Assembly (NCBI GenBank): GCA_018673255.1
Contig: JABHDC010000106.1
Span: 1-64,000 of the forward strand
DNA: 64,000 nt
From: Gemmatimonadota bacterium
GTDB taxonomy: Bacteria; Latescibacterota; UBA2968; UBA8231
Direction: 5' to 3'
Shown piece by piece: positions 1-7,616 of the stretch. The notes under the pieces were generated by a model. That model saw only the letters and a program-made list of their open reading frames with translations, did not search any database and had not been told where the DNA came from. Positions within the stretch are counted from its first letter, which is position 1. Every line of letters begins with the position of its first letter. A program made the position numbers and the translations under genes.

Positions 1-74
1 CGCGATCCCTGAACTGACCGGCCAGGAACCCGCTCGCCCACGTCCAGCTCAGAAGACATGCAACGAAGCAGTAG

Positions 75-602
75 TCAGGGACACAATGGCTCCACACACG
101 CCCGCCGCTGCACATTGGCAAATTCCTTCTCCAGCGTCTGACAGAGGATGACCTTCCCCAGGTCGTGGAGGAGCCCGATGACACTGACCTCCTCCGGCGC
201 TTCCATGCGCGCTTCTTCGGCGATCATCGTACACGTTCGCGCACAGGCCATCGAGTGTTCCCAGAGTCCGGGCAAGGCCTGATCCATCAGTTCGAGCACA
301 CCCGAACTGAGCACAAGACTCTTAACCGTATCGAAACCCAGCATCGCAACGGCGTGAGGAATCGTCGAGATCGGCTGGCTGAATCCGTAGAATCCCGAGT
401 TGACCAACTTGAGCACCTTCGCCGATACGACCTGATCCCTGGCAATCTCATTGCCCAACTGCCGCGCTGTCGTGTGTTCGTCATCGACCATCTCCACGAT
501 CTTGGCGACCACACCCGGCAATGTGGGAAGGCTCCCGGATTGCTCGATCCGGGCGCGCACACGGGCCTTTCGCTCGTCAGCTCTGTCCTGTGCGTTGGTC
601 AT
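75..602 (-). CDS. HDOD-domain signalling protein, C-terminus disrupted
   Basis: HDOD proteins are non-catalytic relatives of HD phosphohydrolases used in bacterial signalling. The 175 residues match the N-terminal two thirds of the domain: SGSLPTLPGVVAKIVEMVDD, then a segment with KVLKLVNSGFYGF, a PISTIPHAVAMLGFDTVKSL helix, and GLLHDLGKVIL where HD enzymes have their HD motif. The usual family length is about 270 residues, but a TGA ends this frame at 75. Beyond it, pieces of two frames still resemble the family (ELDVGE in this frame, then FLAGQFRD one frame over), so frameshifts or errors near the window edge are likely. The ATG overlaps the stop of the upstream small gene as TGATG, implying translational coupling. 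Confidence 0.8.
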   Translation of the reverse strand: MTNAQDRADERKARVRARIEQSGSLPTLPGVVAKIVEMVDDEHTTARQLGNEIARDQVVSAKVLKLVNSGFYGFSQPISTIPHAVAMLGFDTVKSLVLSSGVLELMDQALPGLWEHSMACARTCTMIAEEARMEAPEEVSVIGLLHDLGKVILCQTLEKEFANVQRRACVEPLCP

Positions 603-913
603 CAGCTTGTCCCCGACAGATGACGGCGGGCGATCTGCTTGATAGCCATCATCAATTCATCGTCCTCCCATTCGCCGAATCGATGGTCGAGATCCACCTC
701 TCCAGCCGGACTCTCATCTTCGGCAGCATCCGGATCCTCTCCCTCCACCTCGATCGACTCGACTCCCCAACCGGCAAGACGCGACAGGACAGCAGGGGAC
801 AACTTCGCCCCTTTCGGCAGCAGCACCCGTCCCTCGTCATTGGTGATGGGTTCGCCGATGACGTCGCCCGCCTGTGCTTCGGTAACGCTGATCTTTCTCA
901 CGCTCGACTTCAC
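602..913 (-). CDS. Small conserved protein, HD-GYP-associated N-terminal-like domain
   Basis: A 103-residue protein of unknown function. Residues 6-58 (GDVIGEPITNDEGRVLLPKG, then LSPAVLSRLAGWGVESIEVEG) resemble the small beta-rich module that precedes HD-GYP domains and is often encoded beside HDOD genes. The tail is acidic and ends in a basic helix. It overlaps the HDOD start by one base (TGATG), so the two are probably co-translated and may act together. Family resemblance is from recall of the motif, not a search. Confidence 0.65.
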   Translation of the reverse strand: MKSSVRKISVTEAQAGDVIGEPITNDEGRVLLPKGAKLSPAVLSRLAGWGVESIEVEGEDPDAAEDESPAGEVDLDHRFGEWEDDELMMAIKQIARRHLSGTS

Positions 914-925
914 TCCTTACAAGGT

Positions 926-1693
926 TCAACCCAGATCGTTGAGCTGGGCCCGTTTCCAGTATCGCTTGAGATGTTCCCCCACCCAGGACGCGGATGACGT
1001 ATACAGGCTGTTGAAGCCTCCCCAGGTCCATCGTGTCGGCCAGCCGCGACGGCGGATCTGATCGCGGACCTGTTGGCGCCGCGCTTCCGGCATCTGCTCG
1101 AAGACCTGACGACTCAGTCGCGCCAGGGTGCGCTCATAGGTGTAGGAGATCAGGTTGTGAATGTGCTGGGCCAGCAGGCCCGGTTGCGTCACGGTCACTC
1201 GCGGACAGTGCATTGCGCCTTCGCGTCGGACGAAACCACGAACCCACTCTTCGGGCGATTCATCCGCATGCTCAGCGGCGGCAGCAACGATCGTTTCCGG
1301 ATCGAGCACGGCATAGGTGCGGCAAATCAGCGGGCGAACCGGATAGATCGTGCAACCCCGGTTCGTGCCAAGGAATGGACACTGCCGGGGACGCTCTTCG
1401 GTGAGGCTGAGCAGTGACCGAGTGCGCTCGTCGTCCGGTGACTGCCGAAGATATTCAGCGATGCGCACGTATTCGGCCAGGTAGAGCGGGAACATCGTCG
1501 CATAACCTTCGCGCATCTCTTCGTCCGTGAGAGCACAGCATTCGCCGGAGCCTGCACAGCAGGTGGCCGGCACCTGCTCGTAGACGGCATCCAGTTTTGC
1601 GGCCAGATCACGTTGCTGGTCGGGAGACAGTGAGGTCTCAGCTCCGGGGCCGGCCACGAGTTCGGGATCGATGTCTGGGATCAGTTCAGTCAT
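926..1693 (-). CDS. YkgJ-family cysteine-cluster protein
   Basis: A 255-residue protein with the YkgJ-type cysteine cluster thought to bind zinc or an iron-sulfur centre. CCAGSGECC is followed about 50 residues later by CPFLGTNRGCTIYPVRPLIC and then RTY, which is the characteristic arrangement. The C-terminal half is a helical extension without a recognised domain. I chose the ATG at 1693; the frame stays open to a TTG at 1798, but that would leave only 12 bases to the divergent gene starting at 1811 and no room for promoters. Twelve bases separate its stop from the next gene on the same strand. Substrate unknown. Confidence 0.75.
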   Translation of the reverse strand: MTELIPDIDPELVAGPGAETSLSPDQQRDLAAKLDAVYEQVPATCCAGSGECCALTDEEMREGYATMFPLYLAEYVRIAEYLRQSPDDERTRSLLSLTEERPRQCPFLGTNRGCTIYPVRPLICRTYAVLDPETIVAAAAEHADESPEEWVRGFVRREGAMHCPRVTVTQPGLLAQHIHNLISYTYERTLARLSRQVFEQMPEARRQQVRDQIRRRGWPTRWTWGGFNSLYTSSASWVGEHLKRYWKRAQLNDLG

Positions 1694-1810
1694 GAGGGAT
1701 TGCAGGAGAAAATGCCGTAACCGGCCCCCTGCGGCAAACGCTCTTTCCTCATCAGGGTCTTGACGTTTCTGACCTCTGCTGATTATCTCAGAAGCCAAGG
1801 AGGTGTTGTT

Positions 1811-1987
1811 TTGGCGGAATCACGAAAGTTCCTCGGCGTCCACTACCAGTGCTGCAACGTCTATTCACGTGCCTACGTCGACAAGGACGGCAAGAAGTAT
1901 ACCGGATCCTGTCCAGGCTGCGGCAAACGCGTAGAGGTGAAGATCGGCAAGGGCGGCACCAGCACGCGTTTCTTCACTGCCCGCTAG
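1811..1987 (+). CDS. Small zinc-ribbon-like conserved protein (58 aa)
   Basis: The start is a TTG at 1811: AAGGAGG at 1797-1803 lies seven bases upstream, a near-perfect ribosome binding site, and the frame then reads MAESRKFLGVHYQCCNVYSR. The protein has a CC pair followed by GSCPGCGKRVEVKIG, so a single small zinc ribbon is plausible, and ends in STRFFTAR. Short proteins of this pattern are scattered through uncultured bacteria with no assigned function. It is divergent from the YkgJ-like gene, and its 3' end overlaps the convergent ceramidase-like gene by 14 bases. Confidence 0.7.
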   Translation: MAESRKFLGVHYQCCNVYSRAYVDKDGKKYTGSCPGCGKRVEVKIGKGGTSTRFFTAR

Positions 1988-3332
1988 TGCCCTGTGAGGG
2001 AGTCGCCCGCGATCCGGTGCGTAGTCGGTCCAGAATGTCGCCCATCGCAGATCGCAGGATGACTTCGGATGCTGGTGCGACCATCAGCACGCTGGGATAT
2101 ACGGTAAAGGCATCATCGATTTCGTAACCACCGCGGGCATACTCGTCCGCCGTGGGGATGTAGCCGACGCAGCCATCCGCGTAACCGCATAACCACGCCA
2201 GATCGTGATCGGCTTCCAGATCGATCTGATACCTGCAGAAGATCTCGCCCTCCATGCCGACCAGGCGCAGATCTCCGATCCGGATTCCATGCAGGGCAAA
2301 TGGCTGGATCCGGGGCGCCGCCTGATCCAGAGCCAGTAGGTCTCGCGCCCAGGCCAGGCGGGCCTCCGGCACACGCCGTTGGGATAGATCGTCACTGTTG
2401 AACGCTGACTTGATCGCCAGCTTCAGCCCGTCGATCGATGCACGGGCCGCAGTCCGCAGCGTCGAGGGTGGCTCCATCAAGGGAAGATCCACCCGTTCGA
2501 AGACGGCCCCCACCGTGTCACCGGGCAGTGATGCGGCCGTCTGCAGACCGGACACGATGGCTTCGCCCACGGCGAGCCCGGCTGCCTCGACATCGCTGAA
2601 GTCACCATCTCCCCTGGGTGGATTCAGATCGCCACAGGCGCCATTGACGAAAATCGCCAGCTCAGCCCCTGCGGTGGCTTCGACATGGGTGACACTGACG
2701 CCTGGGTAGTCGGCACTGATCAGACGATTCGCGCCACCCAGCACGACCGGATGGCAGGCGTAATGAATGAGGACCGCCCGAGCCTGGTCGGTCTCAACCT
2801 GCAGAGCATGGGCCTGCCGCGGCACGAGGGTGGCAGGATCTGAGCCATCGGCCAGTTCCCCCGGCCAGTGCGCCCGTCGATTGATGGCGAGATCCACGTC
2901 GACGGATGTCGTGGACAATCTGCAGGGCTGGAGTCGGTCAGCCGCTGCCTCGATTGCTTTGACCAGTGGAGCTGTGAGGCCGTCGAGATAGTCACCGGGC
3001 ATCTGCCCCATGCCCCGGAAGGAGAGACTCAACGGCCCACTGTGCGTGTGGGTGAAGCAGAGCAGCAGATCCTCGGGTTGATTGCCGATGGCGCGGGACA
3101 TGGCGACACGCAGATCATCTGCCCGTTGTGCGTCCAATCCGACCAGATCGAGACTGATCACGCCGACCCGATGCTGATGGGCCTCAAACAGCAGTACGGA
3201 GCCTCGCAGGGCATCGTGCGTTCCGATACTGGGTCCGGGCCGTGCCCAGAACCCTCCCATATCGGTTGAGTCCGGTGGCGTGATATCGATCTTCGACCAT
3301 CCCGCCTTCATCGTCGGCGTGGCTGTCGTCAT
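1974..3332 (-). CDS. Neutral/alkaline ceramidase-like hydrolase
   Basis: A 452-residue protein of the neutral/alkaline non-lysosomal ceramidase N-terminal family, which covers amide hydrolases and many uncharacterised bacterial relatives. It opens with KAGWSKIDITPP and carries FTHTHSGP (zinc-site histidines), HYACHPVVLGG and NGACGDLNPPRGDGDF. The C-terminal immunoglobulin-like domain of true ceramidases is missing, so the substrate is uncertain. No signal peptide is visible. The ATG at 3332 has GGGAG seven bases upstream and overlaps the preceding stop as ATGA. It is the last gene of a coupled four-gene set beginning with an L,D-transpeptidase. Confidence 0.82.
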   Translation of the reverse strand: MTTATPTMKAGWSKIDITPPDSTDMGGFWARPGPSIGTHDALRGSVLLFEAHQHRVGVISLDLVGLDAQRADDLRVAMSRAIGNQPEDLLLCFTHTHSGPLSLSFRGMGQMPGDYLDGLTAPLVKAIEAAADRLQPCRLSTTSVDVDLAINRRAHWPGELADGSDPATLVPRQAHALQVETDQARAVLIHYACHPVVLGGANRLISADYPGVSVTHVEATAGAELAIFVNGACGDLNPPRGDGDFSDVEAAGLAVGEAIVSGLQTAASLPGDTVGAVFERVDLPLMEPPSTLRTAARASIDGLKLAIKSAFNSDDLSQRRVPEARLAWARDLLALDQAAPRIQPFALHGIRIGDLRLVGMEGEIFCRYQIDLEADHDLAWLCGYADGCVGYIPTADEYARGGYEIDDAFTVYPSVLMVAPASEVILRSAMGDILDRLRTGSRATPSQGTSGQ

Positions 3333-3892
3333 GGTGCGTCTCCCGTGGACCATCCGCGTGGCAGAGTGATGACGGGCGTGCCGTCCGTGAGTGCGTCGAA
3401 CAGAGCCCGAAGATCGGCCGCCGCCAGGCGAACCGAGTCGTGCGGCGGATCCCAGACAGAGGATGCATGGATGAGGGTCTCATTGGTGAGCAACAGGGCT
3501 GAGGCATCCGTCGCCGCATCTGCCAAGTAACGCTCCCAGTCGAAGGGTCCTGCGTCTGGCTCTTCGTACGGTCCAGCCGGCCGCCACTGTCGAAGGTGAG
3601 CCTGGATCACCAGCGAGGCATCGATTGTCAGCCGGGGCGTCAGTGCGGCAGGACACACACGCAACAAGGCCCTGTGATGATAGAGACGGACCTCTTGTGC
3701 CTCTTCATCGACCACGAGAAAGGGCGCGTCCTGACGCGACAGGTCAAGCCACCGACTCAGCGTCGCATTGATCTGCCGCAATCGCTCTTCACTGTCCATC
3801 GACAGTTTGGCGGCAGCGACCAGACTGCTGCTGACGCACCCCAGTGCAACCCACAGAAGGATCACTCGCCAACGCCGCGCGCCAGGCATCAT
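3329..3892 (-). CDS. L,D-transpeptidase paralogue lacking the catalytic cysteine
   Basis: A 187-residue protein with an N-terminal signal peptide or anchor (WRVILLWVALGCVSSSLVAAA). It aligns by eye with the true L,D-transpeptidase two genes upstream: APFLVVDEEAQEVRLYHH here against TPYLVIDTRDNLVQLRDRDH there, and IHASSVWDPPHDSVRLAAADL against IHG...THGCVRVGADDL. The catalytic HGC has become HDS, so no cysteine nucleophile remains, while the surrounding strands, the IH dipeptide and the final TPVITL strand persist. It is probably a binding or regulatory pseudoenzyme. It has ATGA overlaps with both neighbours. Confidence 0.65.
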   Translation of the reverse strand: MMPGARRWRVILLWVALGCVSSSLVAAAKLSMDSEERLRQINATLSRWLDLSRQDAPFLVVDEEAQEVRLYHHRALLRVCPAALTPRLTIDASLVIQAHLRQWRPAGPYEEPDAGPFDWERYLADAATDASALLLTNETLIHASSVWDPPHDSVRLAAADLRALFDALTDGTPVITLPRGWSTGDAP

Positions 3893-4860
3893 TGACCACC
3901 TGCCACATCGATGATCACCTTGAGCGTACCAGGACGCTGTGCGTGCTGGAAGGCCTCAACAGCCTCGTCCAGGCTGTAGCGTGCCTCGATGAGGGGCAGT
4001 GGATCCACCAGACCCTGCTGCAGACAATGCAGCGCCTCGTCGAAGGGGCCACACCGTGATCCAATCAGCTGAATCTCATCGACCACAAGACTCGAGGCAT
4101 CAACTGAGAGTTGGCCAGCGTAGGTACTCTTGAGCACGAGTCTCCCTTGCGGCCGAAGACACGCACGGGCATCACTGAAGCCTGCCTCGGAACCGGTGCA
4201 TTCGATCGCGATGTCATAATCACCTGAAGTGGGTGGCTGACGCATCGTCTGGATCCCTCGACCTGCCACCAGTTCCAGTTTGCGATCGTGATGACCGACC
4301 AGCGTCACCTGCGCCCCCGTCGGACATAGAGACTGGGCAATGAGAAGACCAAGCTTGCCGTCACCAAACACGGCAACTCGGTCATCGACCGAGATCGATA
4401 GTTGCCGCTGAATCTGCAGAGCCGCCGCAACGGGCTCAACGTACACGGCCACATCGTCGCTGAGTGCATCCGGTACAACGTGCAGATTCTCAATCGGAAG
4501 AGTCAGGTAGTCGGCGAAGGCGCCATGGCGTGACACGATTCCCAGGACTGTCCGCTGCCTGCAATGATGCGGCTGCCTGGCCCGACACATGTCGCAGTCG
4601 TGACAGACCGCATTGATCTCCCCTACGACCCGCCGTCCCATCCAGTCAGAATCCGCCTCAGTGCCGACACCGGCGACGAGGCCGACAAACTCATGTCCGA
4701 GGATGCCACTGAATGGATAGTAGCCGCGCTGTAGTTCGAGATCGGTATTGCAGATTCCTGCCCGTAGAACCCTGACGAGGGCCTCACCTGCAGGGGGCGT
4801 GGGGACGTCGAGTTGACGTCTCAGTTCGAGTTGTCCCCTGTGGAGCCAGAGTCCCCGCAT
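3889..4860 (-). CDS. Zinc-dependent alcohol/polyol dehydrogenase (MDR family)
   Basis: A 323-residue medium-chain dehydrogenase. Catalytic-zinc ligands are visible as ICNTDLEL and GHEFVG near the N-terminus. The structural-zinc lobe is the four-cysteine run CHDCDMCRARQPHHC at about residues 92-106. The Rossmann part has VAVFGDGKLGLLIAQ. The substrate is not identifiable; sorbitol/threonine-dehydrogenase-like enzymes are the nearest group. The ATG at 4860 is preferred over upstream in-frame starts because it begins directly at MRGLWLHRG. The stop overlaps the next gene's ATG (ATGA), tying this cytosolic oxidoreductase to two cell-wall-type proteins. Confidence 0.85.
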   Translation of the reverse strand: MRGLWLHRGQLELRRQLDVPTPPAGEALVRVLRAGICNTDLELQRGYYPFSGILGHEFVGLVAGVGTEADSDWMGRRVVGEINAVCHDCDMCRARQPHHCRQRTVLGIVSRHGAFADYLTLPIENLHVVPDALSDDVAVYVEPVAAALQIQRQLSISVDDRVAVFGDGKLGLLIAQSLCPTGAQVTLVGHHDRKLELVAGRGIQTMRQPPTSGDYDIAIECTGSEAGFSDARACLRPQGRLVLKSTYAGQLSVDASSLVVDEIQLIGSRCGPFDEALHCLQQGLVDPLPLIEARYSLDEAVEAFQHAQRPGTLKVIIDVAGGQ

Positions 4861-4900
4861 CAGGCCACCCCGTGCTCTGGATGCCACTGACGCAACGACC

Positions 4901-5533
4901 TCAATAGATGTAGACGGGCCACCCGACATCCACGTGCTCATAGAAGTATTGCAGATCATCGGCGCCGACACGCACACAACCATGGGTGATCGACTTGCCC
5001 AGATTCACTTCGTAGAGGGTGCCATGAATCATCAGATCCTTGGCAAAGTAGAGAGCATATCGACCCAGCACCCCCCGTTGGAAGCGCCGCGGGTCTTCAG
5101 CGAAGATGGGCACTTCCTCATCTGCTTCGAGAAAAGCCCACTCCGGTTTCACCCAGAGAGGGTCCGCGACTTTACGCTGGATGTGAAACTGTCCTGCAGG
5201 TGTGGAGAATTGCCAGCTCTGTTTCCAGGTCTTTGGCCCCTCGAAACGTCTGGCAGCACCGGTGGCTGCCACAGCCGAGTGCAGCAGCGTGTGATCGCGA
5301 TCGCGCAGCTGGACGAGGTTGTCTCGAGTGTCAATGACGAGGTACGGTGTCGACATGGGAGCGTGTGTCAGCTGCGCCAGCAGACGATGATGCTCATGGC
5401 GCAGTGTATCCGAGGCGGTGGCCCCCATCGCTGGTGTCGACCCAATCCAGCAGATCGACCATAGACTGATCGACCAGCAAACAAAAAACGACCGGAGAGG
5501 AGATCCTCTCCGGTCGTTATTGAGTGCGCTCAT
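4901..5533 (-). CDS. L,D-transpeptidase (YkuD domain), exported
   Basis: L,D-transpeptidases cross-link peptidoglycan through 3-3 bonds or attach proteins to it in the periplasm. The catalytic signature is intact at the C-terminus: MIHGTLYEVNL followed by THGCVRVGADDLQYF. The domain starts at about residue 60 (TPYLVIDTRDNLVQL) and includes TPAGQFHI. The N-terminus has arginines and a hydrophobic stretch (FFVCWSISLWSICWIG, then PAMGA), fitting a signal peptide. I chose the ATG at 5533; another lies at 5584. Both place a perfect terminator-like hairpin (5487-5518) inside the first codons, so expression may depend on readthrough. Confidence 0.85.
   Translation of the reverse strand: MSALNNDRRGSPLRSFFVCWSISLWSICWIGSTPAMGATASDTLRHEHHRLLAQLTHAPMSTPYLVIDTRDNLVQLRDRDHTLLHSAVAATGAARRFEGPKTWKQSWQFSTPAGQFHIQRKVADPLWVKPEWAFLEADEEVPIFAEDPRRFQRGVLGRYALYFAKDLMIHGTLYEVNLGKSITHGCVRVGADDLQYFYEHVDVGWPVYIY
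5483..5518 (-). terminator. Intrinsic terminator, minus strand
   Basis: A perfect inverted repeat with 15-base arms (AACGACCGGAGAGGA and its complement) and a 2-base centre, followed on the minus strand by six Ts at 5488-5483. No T-tract follows on the plus strand. It lies just downstream of the lipoprotein gene ending at 5618 and would end that transcript. It also overlaps the first codons of the L,D-transpeptidase frame. Confidence 0.85.
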
Positions 5534-5617
5534 CGCTGACTTCAGGACAGAGGCAAATCGTCGTGGTGTCTTCTGGACGATCACACTCTCTGTCGTGACT
5601 CTGCAAACAATCTCTGA

Positions 5618-6256
5618 TCAGCTGCCGCGCATATACCAAGGCGTGTTCGTTTCGACCAACTCCTCATACTTAGCCACGGCACCGGCAACGCCGGTACTGA
5701 CGGCACTGGCCTTCGAACGGGCGCTGCCGGCCTTGGTGCTGGCGGCGGCGTAGTCTTCACGAGACGAGGACGAACGTGCCGCGCTCAGGTCAGCATCGGC
5801 AGCGTCGAGGTCGGCACGCAACTGCTCGATATCACCTTCGGTGCCCTTGCCGGCGGGCGCTGCATCGAGCGCATCACGGGCACTGGCCACCGCAGCTGCT
5901 GCGGCGGCGATGGCGCCATCTGCACCACTCTTGGCCGAAGCCTTGGCTGTCGAAGCGGCGCTGCGCGCGCGATCGGCCTTGGACTTGGCATCAGAGATCT
6001 GGGACGCCACAGGCTCCCAGTCCTTGAACATCTTGCCAGCCTCTTCATCAAAGGCACTCTTGGCAGTATTGTAGGCGCTCTGCGCAGCCGACAACTCACT
6101 GCTGGCGTATGTCTCAGCGCCGGCTGCCTTGGCGGCGTCGACGGCCGACTTGGCGGCGTCGAGATCCGCCTGGGGGCCGTCACCGCCGCACGCAGTCAGA
6201 AATGCAACACAACAGAGAGCGACAAGCGAAATCCACCGGGACGATACCCGCATCAT
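5618..6256 (-). CDS. Alanine-rich coiled-coil lipoprotein
   Basis: A 212-residue predicted lipoprotein. The signal is MMRVSSRWISLVALCCVAFL ending in lipobox LTAC at residues 20-23. The mature part is almost entirely Ala/Ser/Lys/Asp in heptad-like order (repeated AKSAVDAAKAAGAE-type segments), so a long helical coiled coil in the periplasm or on a membrane is expected. It resembles DUF4398-like proteins only in composition. GGAGG stands five bases before the first of two adjacent ATGs. A strong terminator follows at 5483-5518. Function unknown. Confidence 0.75.
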   Translation of the reverse strand: MMRVSSRWISLVALCCVAFLTACGGDGPQADLDAAKSAVDAAKAAGAETYASSELSAAQSAYNTAKSAFDEEAGKMFKDWEPVASQISDAKSKADRARSAASTAKASAKSGADGAIAAAAAAVASARDALDAAPAGKGTEGDIEQLRADLDAADADLSAARSSSSREDYAAASTKAGSARSKASAVSTGVAGAVAKYEELVETNTPWYMRGS

Positions 6257-6395
6257 GATGTCCTCCAGACCGACGATTCGATCAAGCTATTTTAGCGGTA
6301 ACTGCTTGTTGTGAATACGGCTTATATACAGTAGGCACAAACTACAGACCCAATCGAAGACTTGTCAAGGCCAAAGGGCGCCCAATCGCTCCCTC

Positions 6396-6701
6396 TCAGC
6401 GCTCCAGCCGTGTATTTGGTCGTGTGGGGCGCGGCTGATCGGTCTCCTGTCGGACCTGATTCTGCAACTCCGAGTACTCTCGCTCCAGCTGAGCCACCTC
6501 TTCGCGTGCCGGCTCCAGCGACGAGCGCGTCTGGGCCAGCTGCTCATTGGCCTGGTCGATCTTCTCCTGTAATTCATCACGCAATTCGTCGGCACGGTCC
6601 AGGCGCGGCTCGATGGCCCGACGATACCGATAGTAGTCGATGATGACCTGAGCAGCGAAGAACAGGCAGCCAACGGCCAACAGGGCGAGTACCCATTCCA
6701 T
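6396..6701 (-). CDS. Membrane-anchored coiled-coil protein
   Basis: A 101-residue protein with one N-terminal membrane segment (WVLALLAVGCLFFAAQVII), then about 70 charged residues with strong coiled-coil character (repeated QLAQTRSSLEPAREEVAQLE-type heptads) and a Pro/Arg tail. No family recognised. It sits in a minus-strand run of small envelope proteins. The 140 bases on its downstream side, before the lipoprotein gene, hold A/T-rich stretches (TAAAAT-like) that could be a promoter for that gene. Confidence 0.6.
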   Translation of the reverse strand: MEWVLALLAVGCLFFAAQVIIDYYRYRRAIEPRLDRADELRDELQEKIDQANEQLAQTRSSLEPAREEVAQLEREYSELQNQVRQETDQPRPTRPNTRLER

Positions 6702-6756
6702 ATTGTTCAGTACACCCGTGTCATGAGACCATCAGGCGCGACGATCATTGTGGTGT

Positions 6757-6966
6757 TCAAGGAGTCCACGGCATCTCGGATTCTTCTTCATCGTCATTGT
6801 CATCATCATCATCGGCGTCGAAGATCCAGCCGCAACTCGTACATAGCGGATGATTCTCGTGACGAGCCTGCCCGCAATCAGGACACGCAGTTGATTTCGG
6901 CGCCAGATACTTGAGAGCAACCACAATGAGGAGGAAGATGGCGAAGGCGACGGAGCCATAGATCAC
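6757..6966 (-). CDS. Small membrane zinc-ribbon protein with acidic tail
   Basis: A 69-residue protein read from a GTG at 6966. It has one membrane helix (SVAFAIFLLIVVALKYLA), then ACPDCGQ and LCTSCGW, two CxxC pairs spaced like a zinc ribbon, and finally a run of Asp/Glu. The GTG lies seven bases after the stop of the cNMP-binding gene, with AGGGAT upstream, so the two are probably one transcript. Function unknown. Confidence 0.6.
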   Translation of the reverse strand: MIYGSVAFAIFLLIVVALKYLAPKSTACPDCGQARHENHPLCTSCGWIFDADDDDDNDDEEESEMPWTP

Positions 6967-6972
6967 TCTGGG

Positions 6973-7482
6973 CTATCCCTGGCGTGACAACTCGACGATC
7001 CGTTCGTCGGCTTCACGGAGTCGTAACGACAGGATTCTGGAGATATTCAGAATAAGCGTCATTTGCACTCTGGGCGCTTCGGTGAACACCGTGGTCAGAC
7101 TCTTCTTCGGGAAGGCGAGCACCTCGGTTGCACCGAGGGCGCGTATATCGGCTGACCGTGGCATGATATCAATGAGAGACATTTCACCGAAGAATTCCCC
7201 CGCCTCCGCTAATCTTGCCAGGGGCACGACACCGCCACTGTGGCGTCGTTCGACTTGCACACTCCCACCAGTGAGGATGAAGAGGCAATCGGATGGCGTA
7301 TTCTCTTCGACCAGGATGTCTGAGTCGGCATAGCTACGCCTCTCGGCGACAGCCAGCAATCGACCGACTTCCTCGTCTGTGAGTCCCACCAACAGGGGTG
7401 AATGCTGGATTCCGTCCGCCGACAACCGGTTGGCTCCTGTGCGCAGATCTGGGATGTGGAGGTTGAATCTGGCCCAGGTCAT
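6973..7482 (-). CDS. Cyclic-nucleotide-binding domain protein without DNA-binding domain
   Basis: A 169-residue protein with a CRP-type cNMP-binding beta-roll: LTDEEVGRLLAVAERRSY, LFILTGGSVQVERR, AGEFFGEMSLID and PRSADIRALGATEVLAF. GEFFGEMSLID is the phosphate-binding-cassette region. The CRP helix-turn-helix is missing, and the C-terminus ends after one long helix, so this is a sensor or adaptor rather than a transcription factor. The N-terminal 25 residues are unassigned. A convincing sigma70-like promoter lies at 7521-7550. Confidence 0.8.
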   Translation of the reverse strand: MTWARFNLHIPDLRTGANRLSADGIQHSPLLVGLTDEEVGRLLAVAERRSYADSDILVEENTPSDCLFILTGGSVQVERRHSGGVVPLARLAEAGEFFGEMSLIDIMPRSADIRALGATEVLAFPKKSLTTVFTEAPRVQMTLILNISRILSLRLREADERIVELSRQG

Positions 7483-7520
7483 CCCAACTCTGTGATGACC
7501 TGGCCTGTGATTCCGGCGCC

Positions 7521-7550
7521 AATATACCTCGGCCCGGTGCGAAACGTCAA
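7521..7550 (-). promoter_or_regulatory. Sigma70-like promoter of the cNMP-binding gene
   Basis: On the minus strand TTGACG (7550-7545) and TATATT (7526-7521) are 18 bases apart, about 40 bases ahead of the ATG at 7482. Both hexamers differ from consensus by one base. Confidence 0.6.
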
Positions 7551-7616
7551 GCGAGATATTGCCGCAACCCCCTCATAATGCTGAACTTGGAACCACCAGA
7601 AGACAGCAAAGTCCGG

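Noticed and set aside
75..77. In-frame TGA at the end of the HDOD gene as a second selenocysteine codon
   Set aside because: The residues after the TGA do not continue the HDOD pattern in the same frame; better matches switch frame, pointing to frameshift. No SECIS-like hairpin was seen, and HDOD proteins have no redox site.
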